Origin: an uncultured Negativicutes bacterium
Lineage (GTDB): Bacteria > Bacillota > Negativicutes > Acidaminococcales > Acidaminococcaceae
Direction: 5' to 3'
Length of the DNA stretch: 13,863 nt
Assembly (NCBI GenBank): GCA_937926555.1
Contig: CALAZX010000160.1
Coordinates: forward strand, 1 to 13,863
Part shown: piece after piece, positions 1-5,743 of the stretch
Position numbering within the stretch: the stretch's first letter is position 1
Layout: the number at the start of each line of letters is the position of its first letter
The notes under the pieces: model-generated
The model's input: the letters and a program-made list of their open reading frames with translations, nothing else
Told to the model about the DNA's origin: nothing
Database searches by the model: none
Made by a program: the position numbers and the translations under genes

Positions 1-218
1 AGGCCGGCAGAGCCCCCGAACGGGCCAAATCCAACCTGATCCTGGCCTGCTATGACGATGCAGGCCGTTACCTGTGGGGCAGCGAGATCAGCACCTTCAT
101 GGCGCTACAGGACCTGTGCGCCGGCAAGGAGCCCGGCTCCCCGGCCCTCCTGGAAGCGCTGAAGAACGCCTCCAAGACCCTCAAGGACAGCGAATGGCAG
201 TCTCCCTCCCGCCCCTGA
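1..218 (+). CDS. C-terminal part of an unrecognised protein (5' end outside window)
   Basis: An open frame enters from the left edge (first full codon at 3) and stops at TGA 216-218, giving about 71 residues. The translation looks like real coding sequence: high GC at third positions, mixed residues, and segments such as NLILACYDDAGRYLWGSEIS and ALLEALKNASKTLKDSEWQ. It ends in a short Ser/Pro/Arg tail. I do not recognise a family from this fragment, and it shows no membrane segment or metal-binding cluster. It converges with the SIMPL gene on the other strand, and the hairpin at 335-374 lies about 115 nt after its stop. The length and function of the full protein cannot be judged here. Confidence 0.6.
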   Translation, partial: AGRAPERAKSNLILACYDDAGRYLWGSEISTFMALQDLCAGKEPGSPALLEALKNASKTLKDSEWQSPSRP

Positions 219-334
219 GAAACGGTCTGAGACCTGATTGAAGAGGAAATGCGGCAGAAGCCATGTCCCCACTAGTGGACACATTCCTCATCTGCGGGAA
301 CGTCAATAACAGAACAACAGCTTTGAAACAACAG

Positions 335-374
335 ACCCCCGGCGGCCAGATACTCTCTGGTCACCGGGGGTTTT
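335..374. terminator. Terminator hairpin between convergent genes, probably bidirectional
   Basis: CCCCCGG at 336-342 pairs with CCGGGGG at 364-370, and CCAGA at 346-350 pairs with TCTGG at 356-360, separated by a 3+3 internal loop. On the plus strand it is followed by TTTT and a long pyrimidine-rich, T-rich stretch (371-390). On the minus strand the tail is TCTGTTGTTTC, which is weaker. The site lies between the stop of the upstream plus-strand gene and the stop of the SIMPL gene, as expected for a shared terminator. The rest of 219-470 shows no convincing gene. Confidence 0.75.
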
Positions 375-470
375 CTCATTTTCTTCTCTTTTCCGCAGCC
401 GACGTCTTACGGTTTCCCGCGCTGCCCTCTGGAGAAGCGCTCATCCGGGATACAGCCTGCCGTCACAAGC

Positions 471-1181
471 TTATTTCAGGTCGAACAGCAGCTGCACAGT
501 GGCGCTGACAGTCAGCGTGCCCGGGGACAGGTTGGTGGCGCTGTCCTTGCTCATCTCCATGGCGGCGCCGCGGTACAGGACAGGCGTGTTGCGGTGCATG
601 CCGGATACGGATCCCAGGTCGGCCCCCACCAGCTGACCCAGGGTTCTGCCACCTGCGGTAGCCACAGCCTCGGCGCGGCTTCTGGCGTTCTTCACAGCCT
701 GGGTCAGCAGACCGCGTTCCAGGATGCTCTCATTCTTCAGGCCGAAGTTCACCTGGGAAATCTCCAGACCCTTGTCGATGCCTCTGTCCAGCACATCGCT
801 GAGCTTGTCCAGCTCGTTGACGGTGATGCGGTAGTCAACCTGGGCGATATAGCCGTCCAGTTTCTGTTTGTTGTCGTTGTAGGCATAGTTGGGGTTCAGG
901 CTGTAGTTCACGTTCTTGATGTCGCCGGCGGGAATCCCCTGTCCCAGCAGCGTCCGGCGCACCTGCTCCATCTGCTCGGCCAGCGCCTGGCGTGCCTCCA
1001 CGGCGGTGGAAGCCTTCTTCTCCAGGCTTGCGTAGACGGTGGCCATGTCCGGAGACGCCTCCATCTCGGCACGGCCCGTCACCTGGACGGTGTTATGTTC
1101 GGGGGCGGCCAGCGCCGTTCCTCCCAGCAGGGCCACGCAGGCCATCAAGGTCATCAGCCATACAGTCAGTTTCTTTTTCAT
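471..1181 (-). CDS. SIMPL domain (DUF541) secreted protein
   Basis: The 236-residue product begins with a signal peptide: a Lys-rich start (MKKK), a hydrophobic core, and a likely signal peptidase I site after TALA near residue 25. The mature part has the SIMPL/DUF541 pattern: an early TGRAEMEASPD segment, the SLEKKASTAVEARQALA helix, NYSLNPNYAYNDN, and a C-terminal LSPGTLTVSATVQLLFDLK strand. Family members are envelope or extracytoplasmic proteins of poorly defined role, some linked to oxidative stress or self-assembly. I chose ATG 1179-1181 rather than the in-frame TTG two codons upstream because GGGAG at 1190-1194 sits 8 nt from the ATG. A Cys at residue 15 lies inside the hydrophobic core (LMAC), a poor lipobox, so a lipoprotein is possible but less likely. 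The gene appears monocistronic and divergent from the permease. Confidence 0.88.
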   Translation of the reverse strand: MKKKLTVWLMTLMACVALLGGTALAAPEHNTVQVTGRAEMEASPDMATVYASLEKKASTAVEARQALAEQMEQVRRTLLGQGIPAGDIKNVNYSLNPNYAYNDNKQKLDGYIAQVDYRITVNELDKLSDVLDRGIDKGLEISQVNFGLKNESILERGLLTQAVKNARSRAEAVATAGGRTLGQLVGADLGSVSGMHRNTPVLYRGAAMEMSKDSATNLSPGTLTVSATVQLLFDLK

Positions 1182-1251
1182 TTGCAAAACTCCCTTCTCC
1201 TTTTCCCCTCGGTCTGAGCCCGGGGATTATCTTGGATATCTGTTCAGCCGT

Positions 1252-1260
1252 ATCTTATCA
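1252..1260 (-). promoter_or_regulatory. Possible extended -10 promoter element for the SIMPL gene
   Basis: Read on the minus strand this is TGA followed by TAAGAT, an extended -10 type element (TGnTAnnAT), about 70 nt upstream of the SIMPL start. No good -35 hexamer is present at 16-18 nt. This is a weak call based on pattern alone. Confidence 0.25.
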
Positions 1261-1333
1261 CACTGAAGGAGAAAAAGGGTGGCAAAAATATGGCAGTTGT
1301 TACCCCAGTATCCGTGTATACATTCTAAAAGCC

Positions 1334-1362
1334 TTGCATAACCCGTTCAAAAGTTTTAAAAT
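1334..1362 (+). promoter_or_regulatory. Promoter for the NCS2 permease
   Basis: TTGCAT (1334-1339) and TAAAAT (1357-1362) are separated by 17 nt in an AT-rich stretch. The -10 matches the sigma-70-type consensus at 5 of 6 positions; the -35 is weaker. Transcription would start near 1369-1371 and give a leader of about 115 nt before the permease ATG. Confidence 0.5.
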
Positions 1363-1369
1363 GATACAG

Positions 1370-1485
1370 ATAATGTTTTGCCTGTGTGCAGGCAGGACGG
1401 GTGGAAGTCCACCGTCCCCACCACCCGAAGCTGGGGAGAAAACGGCGGGCACCGTCCCATGTTAAAACTGAAAAGGAGAATCTCT
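1370..1485 (+). promoter_or_regulatory. Structured 5' leader of the permease gene, candidate cis-regulatory RNA
   Basis: The leader holds a hairpin GCCTG/CAGGC (1380-1384 with 1389-1393). A second, longer hairpin has GGAC 1395-1398 pairing with GTCC 1414-1417 and GGTGG 1400-1404 pairing with CCACC 1409-1413, with loop AAGT. The 9-mer CACCGTCCC occurs twice, at 1410-1418 and 1450-1458. GGACGG at 1395-1400 can therefore pair with either copy, giving two exclusive folds. The permease ribosome binding site AAAAGGAG (1471-1478) follows 12 nt after the second copy. No T-tract terminator is present, so any control would more likely act on translation. I cannot match it to a known riboswitch class. 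Confidence 0.45.
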
Positions 1486-2748
1486 ATGGCCCGTAAAGAA
1501 ATCCAAGTTGAAGAGCGTGTCCCGTTGTCAATGAACATACCGCTGAGCTTGCAGCATCTGTTCGCGATGTTCGGCGCTACCGTACTGGTACCGTTCCTCT
1601 TCAAACTGAACCCCAACACCTGCTTGTTCATGAACGGCGTGGGTACGCTGCTGTTCATCCTGATCACGAAGGGACGTATCCCTTCCTATCTGGGTTCCAG
1701 CTTCGCGTTCATCTCGCCGGTACTTCTGATCATGGCCACCCATCCCTACACGGATGCCCAGTCCGGCTTCATTGTCTTCGGTCTGCTGTTCATCCTGTTC
1801 TCGATGCTGGTGAAAGCCCTGGGAACGAAATGGATCGACTTCCTCTTCCCGCCGGCGGCAATGGGTTCCATCATCGCCGTCATCGGTCTGGAACTGGCTC
1901 CCACCGCGGCAGGCATGGCCGGTCTCACCGGTGATGTGATCAACATGAACAACGTGGCTGTGTCCATGTTCACCCTGGCCGTGACCGTCATCGGTTCCGT
2001 AGCCTTCAAAGGATTCTTCGCAATCATCCCCATCCTTATCGGCGTGGTGTCCGGTTATGTCTTCGCCTTCTTCATGGGCATGGTTGACCTGACCCCCATC
2101 ATCAACGCACCCTGGTTCGCAATGCCCCACTTCTCCGCCCCCACCTTCAACCTGGACGCCATCGCCATCATCGCGCCGGCCTCCCTGGTAGTGCTGACGG
2201 AGCACATCGGCCATCTGATGGTGACCGGCAACGTGGTGGGCCGCGACCTGATCAAGGACCCCGGCCTGGACCGCTCCCTCTTCGCGGACGGCTGCTCCAA
2301 CATCCTTTCCGGCCTGTTCGGCGCGACGCCTAACACCACGTACGGCGAGAACATCGGCGTCATGGCCATCACCAAGGTGTACAGCGTATGGGTTATCGGC
2401 GGCGCCGCAGTGTTCGCCATCCTGCTCTCCTTCATCGGCAAGCTGAGCACCCTGATCCACGGCATCCCCACCCCCGTCATGGGCGGTGTGTGCATCCTGC
2501 TCTTCGGCGTCATCGCCGCCTCCGGCCTGCGCCTCCTGGTGGAGCAGAAAGTGGATTACAGCAAATCCCGCAACCTGACCATGACCGCTGTTGTCATGAT
2601 CATCGGCCTGTCCGGCGCCAAGCTGACCTTCGGCAGCATCACCGTCCAGGGCATGGTTCTGGCCACCATCGTGGCTATCATTCTGAGCTTCATCTTCCAC
2701 GTGTTCGACTTCCTGGGAATGATGAACGACGACAACGAGACCGACTGA
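1486..2748 (+). CDS. uraA: NCS2 family uracil/xanthine permease (UraA/PyrP-like)
   Basis: A 420-residue integral membrane protein with the hydrophobic pattern of the 14-helix NCS2 (nucleobase-cation symporter 2) fold. It is a likely uracil:H+ symporter of the cytoplasmic membrane. The N-terminal motif VPLSMNIPLSLQHLFAMFGA is typical of UraA-type carriers. The substrate-site motif TEHIGH gives Glu239 and His243, matching E. coli UraA Glu241 and His245, and NTTYGENIG gives Glu288, matching Glu290. These residues favour uracil, but a xanthine or guanine specificity cannot be excluded from sequence alone. I chose ATG 1486 because AAAAGGAG at 1471-1478 lies 7 nt upstream; the frame stays open further 5' only because the GC-rich leader lacks stops. 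It is monocistronic, with a promoter at 1334-1362 and a terminator at 2845-2876. No pyrimidine biosynthesis genes are in view. Confidence 0.93.
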   Translation: MARKEIQVEERVPLSMNIPLSLQHLFAMFGATVLVPFLFKLNPNTCLFMNGVGTLLFILITKGRIPSYLGSSFAFISPVLLIMATHPYTDAQSGFIVFGLLFILFSMLVKALGTKWIDFLFPPAAMGSIIAVIGLELAPTAAGMAGLTGDVINMNNVAVSMFTLAVTVIGSVAFKGFFAIIPILIGVVSGYVFAFFMGMVDLTPIINAPWFAMPHFSAPTFNLDAIAIIAPASLVVLTEHIGHLMVTGNVVGRDLIKDPGLDRSLFADGCSNILSGLFGATPNTTYGENIGVMAITKVYSVWVIGGAAVFAILLSFIGKLSTLIHGIPTPVMGGVCILLFGVIAASGLRLLVEQKVDYSKSRNLTMTAVVMIIGLSGAKLTFGSITVQGMVLATIVAIILSFIFHVFDFLGMMNDDNETD

Positions 2749-2844
2749 GTCCTGCCGGGACCGGTCCTCTCATCGCGTCACCCGGCGCCATTCAGGGCGC
2801 TATGGGAAAACGCGGCAGACAGCAAAAAATATGTACGGCAGACG

Positions 2845-2876
2845 AACCCGTTCCGCAGCTGCGGAGCGGGTTTTTT
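2845..2876 (+). terminator. Intrinsic terminator of the permease gene
   Basis: AACCCGTTCCGC (2845-2856) pairs with GCGGAGCGGGTT (2861-2872), a 12-bp stem with one G-T pair and loop AGCT. A run of six T (2871-2876) ends it. It lies about 97 nt after the permease stop, on the correct strand. Confidence 0.93.
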
Positions 2877-3032
2877 GCTGCCCGGAAAAGGCAGGTGGCA
2901 ACGCCTGAGAAATACCTGGATGGATTGCGCAGCGCTGTCCACCCACATATTCCCGTCACAGCCGGCTGCCCGTCGGTCCACCTATCCCCCGCCGCAGCAC
3001 CTTCCGGGCCGGCCATACCTGTAAAAAGGCAT

Positions 3033-3067
3033 AAAAAAATCCCCCGGCCCCTCAGGGTCGGAGGATT
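3033..3067 (-). terminator. Intrinsic terminator of sepF
   Basis: On the minus strand the stem is formed by 3055-3067 and 3038-3050: 13 pairs with one wobble and one mismatch, loop TGAG. A run of seven T (3039 down to 3033) follows. It is about 60 nt past the sepF stop. The 2877-3032 interval between the two convergent terminators shows no gene. Confidence 0.9.
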
Positions 3068-3129
3068 GGACATACTTCATCTGTCAGTCCGGAGCGCTTC
3101 TCCGCCCGCGGATCTGTCCTGCCGGGAAA

Positions 3130-3483
3130 TCAGCCCAGCCAGGAGGATTTTTTAGCTTCTTTTTTGTCCACAGTCACCTGCTCCGGCGTCCAGATCAGGA
3201 TCTTGTCGCTGATTTTGGACACACTGGCGTTGATGATGTAGCTGACACCGTTCAGATAGTCGAAGATACGGTTCCGGGTGGTCATGTCCACACTGTTGAA
3301 GGAGACCATCACCGCGGCGCCGCGCATCAGTTCGTCGGCGTATACCACAGCGTCTTCGAAACTGCCGGGGGTACGGACAAGAATCTCCAGCTGACCAGGA
3401 CGCACTACGTACGGTCCGTCGTACTCGCCGACCTCAGCCTCGCTGCCGAATAATTTTGCTGCCGTGTTTCTCAAATCCATCAT
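3130..3483 (-). CDS. sepF: SepF/YlmF-like cell division protein, short form
   Basis: The 117-residue product matches the SepF (YlmF) domain. After an amphipathic N-terminal segment (MMDLRNTAAKLFG, suited to membrane contact), the core at about 27-107 shows the SepF pattern: a strand near GQLEILVRTPGSFEDAV, helix YADELMRGAAVMVSFNSVD, the RIFDYLNGVSYIINASV segment with the conserved Gly, and KISDKILIWTPEQVTV. SepF polymerises into rings and anchors FtsZ to the membrane at the septum in Gram-positive lineages and relatives. Usual SepF proteins are about 140-200 residues, with a long linker between the helix and the core; here the linker is nearly absent. The gene stands alone, away from ftsZ or ylm genes, so it may be a second copy. 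The start at 3483 follows GGAGGGG at 3492-3498. A second ATG directly follows it. Confidence 0.85.
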   Translation of the reverse strand: MMDLRNTAAKLFGSEAEVGEYDGPYVVRPGQLEILVRTPGSFEDAVVYADELMRGAAVMVSFNSVDMTTRNRIFDYLNGVSYIINASVSKISDKILIWTPEQVTVDKKEAKKSSWLG

Positions 3484-3819
3484 CTTTTATACCCCTCCAT
3501 CTAAAATTCCTGCTCCGGGCCGTGACGCCGGCTGCGTCGATGTTCTGCGGACCCGGGCGGTGCCTTGCAAGATAAGCTTATATACTTACTTCGACAATTC
3601 TTAGTAAACTCCTCTTTTATCATAAACCAATTTCCGGGAATTTACAAGAGTTATCAGCAAATTTCAGTTGTGTAGCCGGCTGTCCCTGCAGGATTCCGGC
3701 TGCGGGTGGTGCGTTTTCCCGCGGAATGCGCCGGGAGAAAGCTAATCCGGCAGAAACCCCGCCTACACGAGATATCCTGCCGGACAGTATGTTCTGTTAT
3801 GCTGAGTTCAAAAGAGAAA
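3484..3819. other. Intergenic region between typA and sepF, no gene seen
   Basis: No convincing coding frame is present in these 336 nt. The left half holds the sepF promoter (3619-3647) and leader. The right half is GC-rich with several inverted repeats. TCCGGCAG (3746-3753) pairs perfectly with CTGCCGGA (3777-3784) across a 23-nt loop and, read on the minus strand, is followed by a moderately T-rich tail (TTAGCTTTCTCCC). This may be a weak typA terminator, but the loop is long and the tail poor. Confidence 0.5.
3619..3647 (-). promoter_or_regulatory. Promoter for sepF
   Basis: On the minus strand TTGTAA (3642-3647) and TATGAT (3619-3624) are separated by exactly 17 nt. They match the sigma-A consensus at 4/6 and 5/6. 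Transcription would start near 3612, giving a sepF leader of about 128 nt. A second, weaker pair (TTGTCG-17-TATCTT) lies downstream in the same direction. Confidence 0.6.
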
Positions 3820-5643
3820 TCAGGACTGTTTTTTCATGCGGTTGCGCTGACGGCCGCGTTCGGTGCGGTCCAGAATCGCTTTGCGCATGCGGATGCTCTT
3901 CGGGGTCACCTCAACCAGCTCGTCGTCGTTGATGTGCTCCAGAGCCTGCTCCAGGGAGAAGGTCACAGGAGGAACCAGACGGATGGCGTCGTCGGAGCCG
4001 GAAGCACGCATGTTGCTGATGTGCTTCTTCTTGCAGGGGTTGACGTCCATGTCGTCCTCACGGGCGTTCTCGCCGATGATCTGGCCTTCGTAGACAGCCT
4101 GTGCGGGCACGATGTACATGGTGCCGCGCTCCTGGCAGTTGCCGATGCCGTATGCGGTGGTCTCGCCGTTCTCGAATGCCACCAGGCTGCCACGGGTACG
4201 TCCCGGGATGGGTCCCTTGTAGTAGTCGTAGCCGGCGTATACGTGGTTCATGACGCCGTTGCCTTTGGTGTCGGTGAGGACCTGGTTACGGAAGCCGATC
4301 AGGCCACGTGCGGGAATCTTGAATTCCATACGCATGTAACCGGCCATCTCGTGCATGTCCACCATCTCGGCTTTACGGGTGCCCAGGTTCTCCATGACAA
4401 CGCCCATGAAATCCTGGGGCACGTCGATGGTCAGAGACTCCATAGGCTCCAGGGTATGGCCGTCCTCGTCATGATGGAGGATTACTTTCGGCTTGCCAAC
4501 CTGCAGCTCGTAGCCTTCGCGGCGCATGGTCTCGATCAGGATGGACAGATGGAGCTCGCCACGGCCTTTGACAATGTAGGTGTCGGTATTCTCGGTCTCT
4601 TCCACACGCAGCGCCACGTTGGTCTCGATCTCTTTGAAGAGACGGTCGCGCAGATGGCGGCTGGTGATGTATTCGCCTTCGCGGCCTGCGAAGGGGCTGT
4701 CGTTGACGGTGAACATCATGGACAGGGTCGGTTCGTCGATCTTGATGCCTTTCAGAGCTTCCGGATTGTCCGGGTCGGCGATGGTGTCACCGATCTCCAC
4801 GGAGTCCAAGCCCACCAGGGCCACGATGTCGCCGGCTGCAGCCTGGGGAACCTCGGCACGTTTCAGGCCTTCATAGGCGTAGAGGCGGCCGATCTTCTCG
4901 TTGGATGCTTTGCCTTCGTGGATCAGGGCCACTTTCTGGCCATTCTTGATGGTACCGCGGACAATGCGGCCGATCACGATGCGGCCCACATAGGAGTCGT
5001 AATCCAGGGTGTTGGCCAGCATCTGCAGCGGAGCGTCCACGTCCACATCGGGAGCGGGGATGGTGTCCAGGATAACCTGGAACAGGGGCTCCAGGTTGTC
5101 GCTCTCGTCATCCATGGCCAGTTTGGCGATACCGTTTCTCGCGGAAGCGAAGACAACGGGGAATTCCAGCTGGTCGTCGTCAGCCTCCAGCTCGATGAAC
5201 AGGTCCAGGACCTCGTCCACCACTTCGTCCACGCGCTGGTCGGGACGGTCGATCTTGTTGATGACAACGATCGGTTTCAGGTGCTGCTCCAATGCTTTGC
5301 GCAGCACGTATTTGGTCTGGGGCATGGGGCCCTCGTATGCGTCTACCAGCAGGACAACGCCGTCGACCATATTCAGCACGCGCTCAACCTCGCCGCCGAA
5401 GTCCGCATGGCCCGGGGTGTCCAGGATGTTGATCTTGGTGCCGTTATGCATCACGGAGGTGTTCTTGGATAAAATAGTGATTCCGCGTTCACGCTCCAGC
5501 GTGTTGGAGTCCATCACACGGTCCTCCACATGCTCGTTGGCGCGGAAAATATGGCTGTGTTTCAGCATTGCATCAACCAACGTCGTTTTACCATGATCGA
5601 CATGGGCGATGATGGCAATGTTTCTGATATCATTTCTAATCAT
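3820..5643 (-). CDS. typA: Ribosome-associated GTPase TypA/BipA
   Basis: A 607-residue translational GTPase, the same length as E. coli BipA. The G-domain motifs are all present: G1 AHVDHGKT (13-20), the G2 region ending RERGITI (51-57), G3 DTPGHADFGGEVERV (75-89), and G4 NKIDRPDQR (129-137). EF-G-like domains follow, including GRGELHLSILIETMRREGYE, and then the BipA-specific C-terminal part ending in a basic tail (RTERGRQRNRMKKQS). TypA/BipA binds the ribosome and helps 50S assembly and growth at low temperature or under stress. The start is set by AGGGAG (5652-5657) 8 nt from ATG. Transcription is probably from the consensus promoter at 5715-5743, through a hairpin leader at 5676-5699. The gene is complete, with no missing catalytic motif; identification is firm. 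Confidence 0.98.
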   Translation of the reverse strand: MIRNDIRNIAIIAHVDHGKTTLVDAMLKHSHIFRANEHVEDRVMDSNTLERERGITILSKNTSVMHNGTKINILDTPGHADFGGEVERVLNMVDGVVLLVDAYEGPMPQTKYVLRKALEQHLKPIVVINKIDRPDQRVDEVVDEVLDLFIELEADDDQLEFPVVFASARNGIAKLAMDDESDNLEPLFQVILDTIPAPDVDVDAPLQMLANTLDYDSYVGRIVIGRIVRGTIKNGQKVALIHEGKASNEKIGRLYAYEGLKRAEVPQAAAGDIVALVGLDSVEIGDTIADPDNPEALKGIKIDEPTLSMMFTVNDSPFAGREGEYITSRHLRDRLFKEIETNVALRVEETENTDTYIVKGRGELHLSILIETMRREGYELQVGKPKVILHHDEDGHTLEPMESLTIDVPQDFMGVVMENLGTRKAEMVDMHEMAGYMRMEFKIPARGLIGFRNQVLTDTKGNGVMNHVYAGYDYYKGPIPGRTRGSLVAFENGETTAYGIGNCQERGTMYIVPAQAVYEGQIIGENAREDDMDVNPCKKKHISNMRASGSDDAIRLVPPVTFSLEQALEHINDDELVEVTPKSIRMRKAILDRTERGRQRNRMKKQS

Positions 5644-5675
5644 TTTTACTGCTCCCTCTTTACACTTAAAAGAAC

Positions 5676-5699
5676 GAGGATGCTTATCTAAGCATCCTC
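5676..5699 (-). promoter_or_regulatory. Perfect hairpin in the typA leader (attenuator or upstream-gene terminator)
   Basis: GAGGATGCTTA (5676-5686) and TAAGCATCCTC (5689-5699) are perfect inverted repeats of 11 nt around 2 nt; as RNA a 10-bp stem with a 4-nt loop is likely. On the minus strand it is followed by GTTCTTTTAAG, a partly T-rich tail. It begins about 9 nt after the predicted typA transcription start and about 28 nt after the stop of the upstream membrane-protein gene. It could terminate the upstream gene, attenuate typA, or protect the typA mRNA 5' end. Confidence 0.7.
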
Positions 5700-5714
5700 T
5701 ACTATGACTACAAT

Positions 5715-5743
5715 ATTATATTCCTTTTATTTTTCAGTGTCAA
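5715..5743 (-). promoter_or_regulatory. Perfect consensus promoter for typA
   Basis: On the minus strand TTGACA (5738-5743), 17 nt, TATAAT (5715-5720): both hexamers match the sigma-70/sigma-A consensus fully, with ideal spacing. The -35 lies within the last codons of the upstream membrane-protein gene and the -10 lies just after its stop (5727-5729). Transcription would start near 5708, giving a leader of about 65 nt. Confidence 0.88.

Noticed and set aside
263..508. 81-codon plus-strand frame in the left intergenic region
   Set aside because: It crosses the terminator hairpin and runs into the end of the SIMPL gene. It has no ribosome binding site and no family resemblance.
1391..1440. Resemblance of the permease leader to a cobalamin riboswitch core (GGTGGAAGTCC ... 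CCGTCCCC)
   Set aside because: The other conserved segments of that class are missing and the gene is not a corrinoid-related one. I keep it as an unassigned structured leader.
1378..1485. In-frame N-terminal extension of the permease from a TTG at 1378
   Set aside because: It would translate the structured leader. The ATG at 1486 has an ideal ribosome binding site and gives the standard UraA N-terminus.
1528..2700. 390-codon minus-strand frame opposite the permease
   Set aside because: Its translation is Gly/His/Asp/Gln-rich low-complexity, the mirror of a hydrophobic membrane protein. It has no ribosome binding site or family signal.
3706..5472. 588-codon open frame on the plus strand, antisense to typA
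   Set aside because: It is a shadow of typA caused by codon bias. There is no recognisable domain, and typA on the other strand is unambiguous.
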